In this document: positions 1-6,856 of the stretch, piece after piece | How positions within the stretch are numbered: the first letter of the stretch is position 1 | Layout: each line of letters opens with the position of its first letter | DNA from: a virus | Virus record (IMG/VR): IMGVR_UViG_3300042987_003650 | Span: 1 to 28,458 of that record | Length of the DNA: 28,458 nt | Direction: 5' to 3' (one strand) | Notes under the pieces: model-generated | What the model was told of the DNA's origin: nothing | Databases searched by the model: none | The model's input: the letters and a program-made list of their open reading frames with translations, nothing else | Position numbers and translations under genes: made by a program

Positions 1-153
1 AGGGAGATCACCACCTTCGCCGAGGTGCCTCTCGTGCCGCCCGTCGTCGTTCCGCCGCTCACCTTCTCGCAGGGAGCAGGTCCTGCAGCTGTTCCCAATC
101 CCATTCCCGTTCCCATTCCAAGTCAACCTATCCCGCCCGGAGGCATCAAATGA
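1..153 (+). CDS. C-terminal end of a protein that begins upstream; Pro-rich tail
   Basis: The frame is open from the first base and ends with TGA at 151-153, giving 50 visible residues. The tail is strongly proline-rich (alternating Pro and Ile/Val, e.g. [17 protein letters not shown]), which suggests an extended, unstructured linker or tail. No domain can be recognised in what is left. The stop overlaps the next start as ATGA, the first of several such overlaps in this G+C-rich operon. Function unknown. Confidence 0.7.
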   Translation, partial: REITTFAEVPLVPPVVVPPLTFSQGAGPAAVPNPIPVPIPSQPIPPGGIK

Positions 154-437
154 TTCGATACAGCTTCTCTGACCTCACGTTCAATGCACGTCGGTGGGGC
201 GACGGCATCGGTGCCCGAATCAGCTTTCCCAACGGATATTCTGCGTCTGTGGTTCGTGGCACGGGCACTTACGGCGCCGACGCGGGGCTCTACGAGCTCG
301 CAGTTCTCCACGGCGGAGAGATCGTCTATGACACTCCCGTTTGTCACGACGTTCTCGGGTACCTCACGGAGGGCGACGTCACTGAGCGCCTCAACGAGAT
401 TGCCCTTCTTCCCCCGAGAGGAGCTCCGAGCAACTGA
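150..437 (+). CDS. conserved phage hypothetical protein, 95 aa
   Basis: The ATG overlaps the upstream stop (ATGA at 150-153), so translation is probably coupled. The protein is a small, soluble, beta-rich sequence containing [10 protein letters not shown] followed by GLYELAVL. I recall this pattern from short uncharacterised tailed-phage proteins, but I cannot assign a function. No signal peptide, membrane segment or cysteine pair is present. It belongs to the 1-1115 operon. Confidence 0.75.
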   Translation: MIRYSFSDLTFNARRWGDGIGARISFPNGYSASVVRGTGTYGADAGLYELAVLHGGEIVYDTPVCHDVLGYLTEGDVTERLNEIALLPPRGAPSN

Positions 438-616
438 TGACACGGACGGCGCCGCCCGGGTCGACCCTCTACGTCTTTGGACGCCACGAGTTTCTCGTAC
501 AGGAGGTCTTCACGTCTGGAGACTCTGTCGTCTATGTGGGCTTGATCGGCGGCGTCCACCGTGCCTCCGTGGTGGGGGAACACGTCACGACCTCGCGACA
601 GGAGCCGCACCCGTGA
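437..616 (+). CDS. small hypothetical protein, 59 aa, possible SH3-like barrel
   Basis: The ATG starts on the last base of the preceding stop (TGATGA at 435-440). The 59 residues are almost entirely short alternating hydrophobic strands (STLYVFG, FLVQEVF, VVYVGLIGGV), which suits a small beta-barrel. The stop overlaps the next start (GTGA at 613-616). Perfect packing between two coupled neighbours is the main support that this short frame is real. Function unknown. Confidence 0.6.
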   Translation: MTRTAPPGSTLYVFGRHEFLVQEVFTSGDSVVYVGLIGGVHRASVVGEHVTTSRQEPHP

Positions 617-819
617 AGCTCGATCCTACGCCCGGTGACCTCGTGTTGTGGCACACTCCCGACGGTTCCTCCGTGCTGGGACTCATCGTGCACGAGGAGA
701 CGGGCCACGGCGGCGGCGCGACGGGGTGGTTCAGGGTGTTCGCCACGGTGGGCGGTCGATCGAAGAAGTTCCTCGCGCGTGCGGGTCACGTGGAAATACT
801 GGTGGACAACTGCACGTGA
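613..819 (+). CDS. small SH3-like barrel candidate, 68 aa
   Basis: The GTG start overlaps the upstream stop as GTGA. The sequence has the layout PTPGDLVLW, then VLGLIVHE, then WFRVFATVGG, then a final strand before the C-terminus. Many short proteins in this window share this layout: GDLV strand, G-I/V-V strand, a V-x-V/F strand, and a closing strand. The fold is inferred from pattern only. A longer in-frame reading back to 184 overlaps real genes and is not supported. Confidence 0.7.
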   Translation: MKLDPTPGDLVLWHTPDGSSVLGLIVHEETGHGGGATGWFRVFATVGGRSKKFLARAGHVEILVDNCT

Positions 820-1115
820 TCACTCCCAAAGAGCTCATGGAGACCGGTCCAAAGGTGGGAGAGCTCGTTCGAATGGACGGCTGGGTCCGCCGGATGATTG
901 CAGACTATCTTCGTCTGACTGACGTTCCCGTCCCGCCCTACGAGGCCCCCGCCGTGGCACGATTGTGTCGCGATGAAATAGCCGTGGTACTCGACGTCGC
1001 GGTCGTCGAGGTGTCCGACGGAATCTTCTATGACAAGTACTACAGGATCCTCGGGCCCAGCGGCGTCGGCTGGGTGGGATCAAACTACCTGGAGTCTGCA
1101 GAGGCCGACGTGTGA
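816..1115 (+). CDS. hypothetical protein with SH3-like pattern, 99 aa
   Basis: The GTG start overlaps the previous stop (GTGA at 816-819). The body contains KVGELV near the N-terminus, an insert rich in Arg and Pro, then EIAVVLDVAVVEV and a closing GVGWVGSNYLES. The Gly-Trp turn before the last strand recurs in the related small proteins at 17554 and 20087. It is the last gene of the first operon and is followed by a long hairpin at 1125. Function unknown. Confidence 0.72.
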   Translation: MITPKELMETGPKVGELVRMDGWVRRMIADYLRLTDVPVPPYEAPAVARLCRDEIAVVLDVAVVEVSDGIFYDKYYRILGPSGVGWVGSNYLESAEADV

Positions 1116-1124
1116 GATGCAGGA

Positions 1125-1166
1125 GGTGTCGCGTGGGTCCGCCTGGGAGGACCCGCAAGCGACACC
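1125..1166 (+). terminator. long hairpin after the first operon
   Basis: Left arm 1125-1140 pairs with right arm 1149-1166: GGTGTCGC with GCGACACC and TGGGTCC with GGACCC, around an 8-base loop. It begins 10 bases after the operon's last stop. No T-run follows, so it is either a weak terminator or an mRNA-stabilising 3' structure. A second short hairpin, GGACCT-gaa-AGGTCC, lies at 1229-1243 in the same spacer. Confidence 0.5.
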
Positions 1167-1285
1167 GCTGACATCGAATCCGTCGCAAAAAGCAGCTTCT
1201 TGATCGCCTGTAAATAATTTTTCATTTCGGACCTGAAAGGTCCTCAATTTGAAAGTGAAATCTTCGACGCGCCGATATCTATTTT

Positions 1286-1570
1286 GTGAGAGAGATCGGT
1301 GAAAAAAAGAAGCATCCGCGTCCGAAGCCCGGCGACCTCGTGATCGTCAATTCTGCGAATGACTTCATAAATGTTTACACTCCAGGAGAGAAATTTTCTT
1401 TCGCGAGTGTGTCCTTCACGGCGATAAACGGGGAGATGGGAGTCGTTCTTGATTATGCGTCGGACGAGTCGGGATCCATCCTTTATCACTATGTGAAGGT
1501 GCTGTTCCAGCGTGGGGCCGTGGGGATCGCCCACAGCGGTCTCATAAAGATACTCGAGAATATTGATTGA
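1286..1570 (+). CDS. SH3-like barrel candidate, 94 aa
   Basis: The Lys-rich N-terminus leads into KPGDLVIVNSA, then GEMGVVLDYA, then a V-K-V-L-F strand and a final HSGLIKIL. This is the same GDLV / GVV / strand / closing-strand pattern as the proteins at 613 and 1615. The start is taken as GTG 1286 because no better in-frame start precedes the GDLV strand. No clear Shine-Dalgarno site is seen. Function unknown. Confidence 0.7.
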   Translation: MREIGEKKKHPRPKPGDLVIVNSANDFINVYTPGEKFSFASVSFTAINGEMGVVLDYASDESGSILYHYVKVLFQRGAVGIAHSGLIKILENID

Positions 1571-1579
1571 CCAATCCAG

Positions 1580-1608
1580 TGTAAATTATGGCGCCAATTT
1601 AATATGAT
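1580..1608 (+). promoter_or_regulatory. promoter TGTAAA-N17-TATGAT, leaderless type
   Basis: TGTAAA (1580-1585), 17 bases, TATGAT (1603-1608), then 6 bases to ATG 1615. The spacing is identical to at least eight other sites in this window. Transcription should start at or within a base or two of the ATG. Confidence 0.65.
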
Positions 1609-1614
1609 CGTTCT

Positions 1615-1845
1615 ATGATCATTCCTGCGAAAGGTGACGCTGTCACCACAATCGTTGAGACACGAACATTTTCAGATACCGGTCTGAATAAGGGACTCAC
1701 CGTCGCAGAGACCCTCCAGCCGGGCGTGACAGGAATTATAACAGGTGTGTATTCTAATGTCGCCGGTGACGGGCGCATTCTTTCGGTGTCTTTCGAAGTG
1801 GGAATCCGATTTGTCCACGAGTCTTGTCTTAAAGTCATCAAATGA
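1615..1845 (+). CDS. small SH3-like barrel candidate, 76 aa
   Basis: The ATG lies 6 bases after a TATGAT -10 box, with no room for a Shine-Dalgarno site. The protein starts IPAKGDAVTTIVE, later has GVTGIITGVYS, a strand ILSVSFE and a closing HESCLKVIK. It fits the same barrel-like strand pattern as the 1286 gene just upstream and may be a diverged duplicate. Twelve bases separate it from the next gene. Confidence 0.72.
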   Translation: MIIPAKGDAVTTIVETRTFSDTGLNKGLTVAETLQPGVTGIITGVYSNVAGDGRILSVSFEVGIRFVHESCLKVIK

Positions 1846-1857
1846 TCGTGAGGAAAA

Positions 1858-2049
1858 ATGAATAATTTCTCTGTGTTGATCGAGGACCTCGGAGACGCTC
1901 GAATTAGAGAGCAAAAGCTCTTTGAAGCGCTGCGAGATCTTATCGATGAATTTGAAATCAACACACCCAACGAAGCGTTGAAAAATAGTCCGTGTTTTCA
2001 ACGAGCTAAGCGAACGCTAAATGAGCTGTGTAAGAGTGAGGCTGTATAA
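1858..2049 (+). CDS. small acidic helical protein, 63 aa
   Basis: ATG 1858 is preceded by GAGGA, a reasonable Shine-Dalgarno site. The protein is predicted to be all-helical and contains DARIREQKLFEALRDLIDEF, with one cysteine near the middle and one near the end. No known family is recognised. It follows the 1615 gene closely and is probably co-transcribed with it. Confidence 0.65.
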   Translation: MNNFSVLIEDLGDARIREQKLFEALRDLIDEFEINTPNEALKNSPCFQRAKRTLNELCKSEAV

Positions 2050-2086
2050 CGGAAGTCGAAGATTCTGTACTAATTGCGTCAGATGA

Positions 2087-2134
2087 TTCGCGTTGCGCGA
2101 AATTTCTGCGGTGATACGTAAGCTCTCCTATAGA
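2087..2134 (+). promoter_or_regulatory. hairpin plus putative leaderless promoter before 2142
   Basis: TTCGCG-ttg-CGCGAA (2087-2101) can form a 6-bp hairpin followed by ATTTC, a possible weak terminator. TGCGGT (2107-2112), 16 bases, then TATAGA (2129-2134) lies 7 bases before ATG 2142. The -35 box is a poor match to the TGYAAW sites elsewhere. Confidence 0.4.
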
Positions 2135-2141
2135 TATAAAA

Positions 2142-2366
2142 ATGAGCCTTCTGATTGGATCTTTAATATCCGCCTATTCTTTTGCAGGATTGATTTCTTG
2201 GTTAACCACAGCAGTAGAGAGCACAGGTGAGCTAACGCCCGAGACTTATTCGTACGCTTTAAAAGAGTTTTCTAGAAAAGGCTCACTTTATGAATTTATC
2301 GTGTCGCTATACGTTTTTATTCTCTGGCCTGTTCATTTAACGCTCAAGAAAGTTACAAGACAATGA
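2142..2366 (+). CDS. small membrane protein, 74 aa, two hydrophobic segments
   Basis: Hydrophobic stretches lie at about residues 3-22 and 52-67, with a polar, acidic loop (ESTGELTPETYS) between them and a basic tail (LKKVTRQ). Two-pass small proteins of this size in phages include holins, but nothing specific supports that here. The stop overlaps the next ATG (ATGA at 2363-2366), so the two genes are coupled. Confidence 0.65.
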   Translation: MSLLIGSLISAYSFAGLISWLTTAVESTGELTPETYSYALKEFSRKGSLYEFIVSLYVFILWPVHLTLKKVTRQ

Positions 2367-2623
2367 GCTTACAGTACGAAGCCATGGGTGCCATCTTGTC
2401 TTCTTTGTCGCTCGAGAAAAGGGCGACAATTAAGGAGATTACAGCTCTTCTCCTAAAGCTTCAACTGTCGCAAGACTCGGTCGACGTTATCCTTGCAGCT
2501 CTCATTCTAGAAGTCGCCGAAAAACAATTCGTTGACGACGGTGGCGCGATCCCACCAGAGAGAGATTCTTCGGTCGATGCAATGAAGCCGCTGTTTGACA
2601 AAAAGACTACGAAGTCTAATTGA
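2363..2623 (+). CDS. small acidic hypothetical protein, 86 aa
   Basis: It starts in an ATGA overlap with the 2142 membrane protein. The N-terminal two-thirds look helical (GAILSSLSLEKRATIKEIT, then LILEVAEKQFVDD), and the C-terminus is polar and lysine-rich. There is no signal, cysteine pair or known motif. It ends one base before the stop of the convergent minus-strand metalloprotease. Function unknown. Confidence 0.65.
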   Translation: MSLQYEAMGAILSSLSLEKRATIKEITALLLKLQLSQDSVDVILAALILEVAEKQFVDDGGAIPPERDSSVDAMKPLFDKKTTKSN

Positions 2624-3301
2624 TCACTTGCAGCCTGCACCGAGTGGCTCTCTGTTTTTCTTCCCGTGAATCTCGTAGACTTCTTTCAAGTCTCTCTTCG
2701 TTATGCACTTAGCGCCAGGCCAAGATCCATTCATGATGGATGCATCTCCCTCTTGATTGTCTTTCAAGCCCCACATGTGGCCGAGCTCATGCAGCATCGT
2801 CGTATATAGAACTTCTTCGCTTGACATTCTGTCTGCGACAACGGCAATGAATTTATACGCACAGCCCGTGAATGTGAACGCCATCACGTGTCTGTTTTGA
2901 GCCTCGAATTCCTGAACGACGGGATGGGAGGAAGTTATTCTTATGATGTAGAAGGTCTGGCGACAGCCTTTGGACCATGGATCCGGGATCTTTCCGTCTA
3001 CTGCGAGGTCCATTTCGAAAATGTTCATCGTAGGAGAATCTCCCTTCATGATGATGTCGTAGTACAGGCCATCCTTTGCCTCTGGTGGGAGGATCATTAT
3101 GTCGCCGCGGGTCTCGCTCATCCAGCTCAAGATGGCTTTGGTTATGATTGTCCCTTCGATTCCGCTAAAGTCTTCGGTTATCATGGCGTTCGAGCTTAAT
3201 ATGTGAGTTTTTTCAGGCTGCTGAGTCTCTGACGCGCTTATCACTCCAATGAACGACATTACAAAGGCTATTGTTGTAGCATATTTCCCGAACTTGCCCA
3301 T
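2624..3301 (-). CDS. secreted zinc metalloprotease, metzincin-like, 225 aa
   Basis: Read on the minus strand, the chosen ATG at 3301 follows a GGAGGT site by 4 bases and opens a Sec signal peptide (hydrophobic to about residue 20, ISASET boundary). The zinc motif HELGHMWGLKD is at residues 171-181, and SIMN (Met190) can supply the metzincin Met-turn. The third ligand is Asp, as in the snapalysin (M7) type, rather than the usual His. Four cysteines (113, 147, 199, 224) could form disulfides outside the cytoplasm. Substrate unknown. Being exported and oppositely oriented, it is probably controlled separately, with the palindrome at 3384 in its upstream region. Confidence 0.85.
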   Translation of the reverse strand: MGKFGKYATTIAFVMSFIGVISASETQQPEKTHILSSNAMITEDFSGIEGTIITKAILSWMSETRGDIMILPPEAKDGLYYDIIMKGDSPTMNIFEMDLAVDGKIPDPWSKGCRQTFYIIRITSSHPVVQEFEAQNRHVMAFTFTGCAYKFIAVVADRMSSEEVLYTTMLHELGHMWGLKDNQEGDASIMNGSWPGAKCITKRDLKEVYEIHGKKNREPLGAGCK

Positions 3302-3383
3302 TTCGACCTCCAGAAAGTGTATCTTAATTGTAACTAAGTTCTCAGAATAAAAAAAACGAAACTCGAAAAAACTTGCTAGAACA

Positions 3384-3406
3384 TTTGTGTTACGCTGTAA
3401 CACAAA
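3384..3406. promoter_or_regulatory. palindromic operator in divergent spacer
   Basis: TTTGTGTTAC (3384-3393), GCT, then GTAACACAAA (3397-3406) is a perfect 10-bp inverted repeat. It lies between the minus-strand metalloprotease and the plus-strand MazG-like gene. Its position and symmetry suit a dimeric repressor or activator site. The half-site TGTGTTA recurs at 25601-25625. Confidence 0.6.
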
Positions 3407-3436
3407 GACCTACTTCTTAAATTTGAAACACTTTGA

Positions 3437-3459
3437 TGTACATGAAGTACACTTAAGAT
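3437..3459 (+). promoter_or_regulatory. second inverted repeat and -10 box before 3473
   Basis: TGTAC (3437-3441), 5 bases, GTACA (3447-3451) is a smaller inverted repeat. It is followed at once by TAAGAT (3454-3459), a candidate -10 box for the MazG-like gene. A protein bound here would sit in the -35 region. No good TGYAAW box is present. Confidence 0.4.
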
Positions 3460-3472
3460 AAAAGACGAAACA

Positions 3473-4024
3473 GTGAAAAAGATAGACATGTCAGAAGAAG
3501 ACCTAAAGGTTAAACTATTTGATAGCTTGTTATCTGCATACAGCGTTTCTTCGGACACGATAAAGGCGTGGGGAGAGGCAGCACAGCTAGACAAAACTAT
3601 AGAAGAGTGTGCAGAGCTAATCGTTGCTTTACAGCATTCACGCACGAGAACGCTTGATACGAGAATAGTAGCTAGCGAAATAGCTGATGTTCTTGTAATG
3701 GTGATGTGCGCGGCGCGTGTCATAGGCGTAGATCTTGTAACAGACGAAATGTCAAAGAAGCTAACCAGACTGAAAGGTAGACTCGATTCTATTAAACCGC
3801 AGGTTGATCTCGAAGACAGATACAAAAAAGCAGTTCAACAAAATGCGGAAATGGAGAGCAAGTACTACAAAGAGCTTGCTCGTTCAGAAGAATTGCAACG
3901 TCAAATCATCTTATTGCAAGATTCTCTTCCGACGATCAATCGAGAAGACGAGAAGATTGTAGACGGCCTGCTTTTAAATCAACGTAGAAATACAAAAAAG
4001 AGAAAATTGACAAAGCGGAAGTAG
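3473..4024 (+). CDS. MazG-like protein with coiled-coil tail, 183 aa
   Basis: Residues about 30-105 carry the MazG-type all-alpha NTP pyrophosphohydrolase pattern: WGEAAQLDKTIEECAELIVAL supplies the ExxE pair, and EIADVLVMV supplies the ExxD pair, which together bind Mg. These enzymes hydrolyse (d)NTPs, and phage versions are thought to tune nucleotide or alarmone pools. The C-terminal 70 residues are a charged, probably coiled-coil and basic extension (ends KKRKLTKRK) not typical of MazG. GTG 3473 is the longest start; ATG 3488 (MSEEDLK) is an alternative. Confidence 0.75.
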   Translation: MKKIDMSEEDLKVKLFDSLLSAYSVSSDTIKAWGEAAQLDKTIEECAELIVALQHSRTRTLDTRIVASEIADVLVMVMCAARVIGVDLVTDEMSKKLTRLKGRLDSIKPQVDLEDRYKKAVQQNAEMESKYYKELARSEELQRQIILLQDSLPTINREDEKIVDGLLLNQRRNTKKRKLTKRK

Positions 4025-4035
4025 CTGTCCATATT
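4007..4035 (+). promoter_or_regulatory. promoter TTGACA-N17-CATATT, leaderless type
   Basis: A consensus TTGACA (4007-4012) inside the end of the MazG-like gene is followed after 17 bases by CATATT (4030-4035), 6 bases before ATG 4042. It has the same geometry as the TGYAAW promoters but a canonical sigma70 -35 box. Confidence 0.5.
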
Positions 4036-4041
4036 TACTAC

Positions 4042-4122
4042 ATGCTTTACGTTTCTCTCTTTTTGTCTGGTGTCGTCATAGGATTTTTTGGATTAGCAGC
4101 CATTATCCACACTTTTAAATAA
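4042..4122 (+). CDS. 26-residue single-pass membrane peptide
   Basis: ATG 4042 to TAA 4122 encodes an almost wholly hydrophobic peptide (LYVSLFLSGVVIGFFGLAA, then HTFK). It looks like one transmembrane helix with a short basic end. Support comes from the promoter placed exactly 6 bases before the ATG and from similar micro-membrane proteins at 10049, 12815 and 23504. Without homology this remains tentative. Confidence 0.45.
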   Translation: MLYVSLFLSGVVIGFFGLAAIIHTFK

Positions 4123-4151
4123 GCGTGACTTGGTAATATTTTATGATGTTG

Positions 4152-4180
4152 TGCAAAGTTTGTAGACAAAGAGTTATACT
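4152..4180 (+). promoter_or_regulatory. promoter TGCAAA-N17-TATACT, leaderless type
   Basis: TGCAAA (4152-4157), 17 bases, TATACT (4175-4180), 6 bases, ATG 4187. Same boxes and spacer as at 22703 and 27232, which makes it one of the clearest examples. Confidence 0.75.
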
Positions 4181-4186
4181 GAGTCT

Positions 4187-4813
4187 ATGGTTGAGAAGAA
4201 AGACGGCAAGAAGATTATCCTCCCCGTGACCCTCGCTGACGTGCAGTTCGAGCTCGAAGAGGAGCGTGGCAAGCTCTCTGCTTTCCTCAACGGCCTCGCC
4301 GAGGACATCAGGGCTTCTTTAACGAAGTCCTTCAATGCGGCCGGCGGGTGCCAGACCTGCTGGGGTCGTGGTTGGGTTGTCGTTTGGGACACGATGGACA
4401 TGATGGACGGGTCCTGTGCCGAATTCGGTTCATGCACCAATTCTCATTGTACTGAGGAGTCCCGCAGGAAGTCGGGTCTGCATCCTCGACACATTCGATA
4501 CGACTACCGTCAGGGTGTCCGTGACCCCCTCAGCACGAGCGATGCCTACTGTTGCGTCGGTGGTCCTATTGTCAAGCAGCTCGATGACCTCAGCGCTGCC
4601 ATTAGCGACTTGGAATATCAGCGTCGCAATATCGTGAAGGGTGATCGCGTCGTGGTGGTCCGGGGTCGTAAGGTGCCCATTGGCACCGAGGGCAGGGTTG
4701 CGTGGGTATCTTCAAACACCGGCGGCGTCCTTGTGAAACAAGAGGAAAATTGGCAAGATCGCAAGTCTGACGGTATCTGGGTGAATCCACGAAATCTCGA
4801 GAAAATTGCCTGA
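4187..4813 (+). CDS. zinc-finger protein with C-terminal SH3-like domain, 208 aa
   Basis: An N-terminal helical part (about 1-50) leads into CQTCWGRGWV, a DnaJ-type CxxCxGxG half-finger. Further cysteines follow (CAEFGSCTNSHC and YCC), so one or two zinc sites are likely. The last 60 residues, KGDRVVVVRGRKVPIGTEG to NPRNLEKIA, fit a KOW/SH3-like barrel. The combination suggests nucleic-acid or protein binding, but no function is known. The mRNA should be leaderless. Confidence 0.75.
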   Translation: MVEKKDGKKIILPVTLADVQFELEEERGKLSAFLNGLAEDIRASLTKSFNAAGGCQTCWGRGWVVVWDTMDMMDGSCAEFGSCTNSHCTEESRRKSGLHPRHIRYDYRQGVRDPLSTSDAYCCVGGPIVKQLDDLSAAISDLEYQRRNIVKGDRVVVVRGRKVPIGTEGRVAWVSSNTGGVLVKQEENWQDRKSDGIWVNPRNLEKIA

Positions 4814-4823
4814 AATTAGGCTG

Positions 4824-4852
4824 TGTAATCTCGACAAAATGCAAGATAGGAT
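4824..4852 (+). promoter_or_regulatory. promoter TGTAAT-N17-TAGGAT, leaderless type
   Basis: TGTAAT (4824-4829), 17 bases, TAGGAT (4847-4852), 6 bases, ATG 4859. It fills most of the 45-base gap after the previous stop. Confidence 0.65.
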
Positions 4853-4858
4853 AAGAAT

Positions 4859-5095
4859 ATGACCAATCCAAGCCCGAAGGCTCAAGTAGCAAATACCTTT
4901 CTCAGCCTTTTTGGAGAGGAGCACGAGGTCTTCGTCCGTGGCGAAAGGCTTGTTGCAGGCGGCTTATACATCACGGAAATTAACGTGGACGGTGACATTG
5001 TCGCCCGAGCGAGTCATCAAAGCTGGCGCAAATCATATATGATTTTGCGCAATAAAGTTGAAAAACTTTACGTTGACGGTCTCTCTCTCGTGTAA
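4859..5095 (+). CDS. small hypothetical protein, 78 aa
   Basis: ATG 4859 follows the -10 box by 6 bases and has no Shine-Dalgarno site. The protein has a short helical start (AQVANTFLSLFGEE) followed by beta-like strands (EVFVRGERLVAGGLYITEI, GDIVARA) and a basic end. It could be another small barrel, but the match to the SH3-like group is weak. Its stop lies inside the next gene's -35 box. Confidence 0.65.
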   Translation: MTNPSPKAQVANTFLSLFGEEHEVFVRGERLVAGGLYITEINVDGDIVARASHQSWRKSYMILRNKVEKLYVDGLSLV

Positions 5096-5119
5096 TGTGT
5101 GTTCAAAAGAAGTTAAACT
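5091..5119 (+). promoter_or_regulatory. promoter TGTAAT-N17-TAAACT with leader
   Basis: TGTAAT (5091-5096) overlaps the preceding TAA stop. TAAACT (5114-5119) follows after 17 bases. Here the start codon is 30 bases away and has AAGGAG (5134-5139) before it, so this is the leadered version of the same promoter. Confidence 0.65.
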
Positions 5120-5149
5120 AAATTCATCAATTCAAGGAGCATCTATCTC

Positions 5150-6292
5150 ATGTCGAACATGTCCATCAAGACTTTTCTCTCCGTGGCCGAAGTTCTTCCG
5201 GTCGAGACCTCAATCCTCCTCCGCGGACCTCACGGTATCGGAAAGAGTCAAGTGGTTCGACAAGTGGCGAAGTCTTTTGATCTCCCTGTGATCGACCGCC
5301 GCCTCTCTCAGATGACCGAAGGCGATATGGTCGGTCTTCCGTCGACCGACGGCGAGGTGACTCGATTCAATCCACCCGATTGGTATAAGCGTGCGTGCAC
5401 CACTCCTGTGTGTCTCTTCCTCGACGAACTTAATCGAGCGACACCCGAGGTCATGCAAGCAGCCTTCCAGATCGTTCTCGATCGTGAGCTCAATGGCTGG
5501 AAGCTTCATTCTGAAACTCGCGTGTGTGCTGCAGTTAATGCTTCCGCAGCGTACACTGTCAACGAGATGGATCCTGCTTTGCTTGATCGATTCTGGACGA
5601 TCGATCTTGAGCCTACCGTTGAAGATTGGTTGACTTGGGCCCGAACGGAAGGCGCGGATGAGCAGCCGCGAGTTTATGGAATTATTACTGACTTTATTGC
5701 GGGAAATGAAAAGTGGCTCGATTCGCCTAAGGACGCAGAGCCCGGGAAGGTTTCTCCAAGCCGTCGATCGTGGGAGCGTCTCTCGATGGCACTCGACAGT
5801 GCAGGCATTACTCAGCTCGATGAACCTGCGAACAACTCGCTTTTCTATCCTATCTGCCTTGGATATATCGGCACTGAAGCAACCATTGCACTCAATGGTT
5901 TCGTCAAGACCCTTGACGCCCAGGTGTCTGGTGAGCAAATCATTAACGACTATGACAAGTTTAAGAAGAAGATCAAGCGGCTCGGTGCAGAGAAGCAAAA
6001 TATTCTTATCGACAAGGTCACGACTTATGTGACTAAGGAGCTGAAGTCGCTGAACGACAAGCAAGGCAAGAATCTTCAGAATTTTATGAATGATCTTAAC
6101 GAGGAACACAGGGTTTCCTGCTGGTCGAAGATGACTCAAGGCAGCGGAACGGAAAATCTCGAACTCGCTAAGTCGATTCACAAGTGGTGCGTCGAAGGAA
6201 TCCTCGCCTCGTTCGGTGTATCTGCCGACGCGGCTGTTAAGGCTCTTTCTGCGAGCAACGCAAAGAAGAAGGCGTCTACCTCTGACAAGTGA
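5150..6292 (+). CDS. MoxR-type AAA+ ATPase, 380 aa
   Basis: Walker A GPHGIGKS is at residues 26-33, Walker B VCLFLDE at 87-93, a sensor-1 Asn near 130 (AAVNAS) and an arginine finger in ALLDRF (Arg147). The AAA+ core covers about residues 5-230. The remaining 150 residues are helical and lysine-rich. MoxR ATPases act as chaperone-like remodelers, usually with a VWA-domain partner, and phages carry relatives. No VWA gene is visible here; instead a zinc peptidase-like gene follows 10 bases later. ATG 5150 is favoured by AAGGAG 10 bases upstream. Confidence 0.9.
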   Translation: MSNMSIKTFLSVAEVLPVETSILLRGPHGIGKSQVVRQVAKSFDLPVIDRRLSQMTEGDMVGLPSTDGEVTRFNPPDWYKRACTTPVCLFLDELNRATPEVMQAAFQIVLDRELNGWKLHSETRVCAAVNASAAYTVNEMDPALLDRFWTIDLEPTVEDWLTWARTEGADEQPRVYGIITDFIAGNEKWLDSPKDAEPGKVSPSRRSWERLSMALDSAGITQLDEPANNSLFYPICLGYIGTEATIALNGFVKTLDAQVSGEQIINDYDKFKKKIKRLGAEKQNILIDKVTTYVTKELKSLNDKQGKNLQNFMNDLNEEHRVSCWSKMTQGSGTENLELAKSIHKWCVEGILASFGVSADAAVKALSASNAKKKASTSDK

Positions 6293-6301
6293 GCGTCTCT
6301 C

Positions 6302-6856
6302 GTGAGAGAATTTGATCTTCAATACTGGAAGGACAAGGCGTGGAAAAAATATGGCCGCGCCTTGTCTTCAGGCGAGGATCAGTCAAAGAAAGAAATTGAG
6401 TGGGCCCTTGAGGTTTTGTGCATAAGCGATCTGCACGTCATTAACGAGTGGTGCAAAAACAAGGGACTCAAAGTAGTTTTTGGAAAAATTTCTAACGGTA
6501 ATTTCTTTGAAAGCGAGAAGAAGATAGCTGTGGCATCTTCGGCTCCTCCACGAACTCAAGTAATAATTCTTTTGCACGAGTGCGGTCATTATCTTATAGG
6601 AGGAGCTGATGACCACGAAAGATTTGGGATGGGTTATCCGCAAGTGGATCCACAAATCACAAAAACTTTTAAACACAGAATTTCTTGTCTTGAAGAAGAA
6701 ATGGAAGCGTGGCATAGAGGTTGGAAACTTTCTAAGCGTCTTGGCTTGAGGATCGACAAGGACTCATATGATCAATACAAGCTAAAATGCTTAAGGTCGT
6801 ACGTAAAATGGACACTCAGGCCAGGGACTTTCAAGCCAGAAGGAATCGAAGAATGA
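6302..6856 (+). CDS. zincin-like metallopeptidase, 184 aa
   Basis: The central motif LLHECGHYLIGG (HExxH at residues 92-96) and a later EEEMEAWHRGWKL (Glu near 131-135 as possible third zinc ligand) fit the cytoplasmic ImmA/IrrE-like zincins. No signal peptide is present. GTG 6302 starts 10 bases after the MoxR gene, and its stop overlaps the next ATG (ATGA), so the three genes form one operon. The pairing suggests ATP-driven presentation of a substrate to a protease, which is inference. Confidence 0.75.
   Translation: MREFDLQYWKDKAWKKYGRALSSGEDQSKKEIEWALEVLCISDLHVINEWCKNKGLKVVFGKISNGNFFESEKKIAVASSAPPRTQVIILLHECGHYLIGGADDHERFGMGYPQVDPQITKTFKHRISCLEEEMEAWHRGWKLSKRLGLRIDKDSYDQYKLKCLRSYVKWTLRPGTFKPEGIEE

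Noticed and set aside
184-819. 211-codon + strand frame
   Set aside because: Only its last 68 codons (from GTG 613) form a gene. The rest runs through the 150 and 437 genes in another frame.
5210-6322. Long open frame on the minus strand (370 codons)
   Set aside because: It is antisense to the MoxR ATPase, and its translation shows no motif or promoter.
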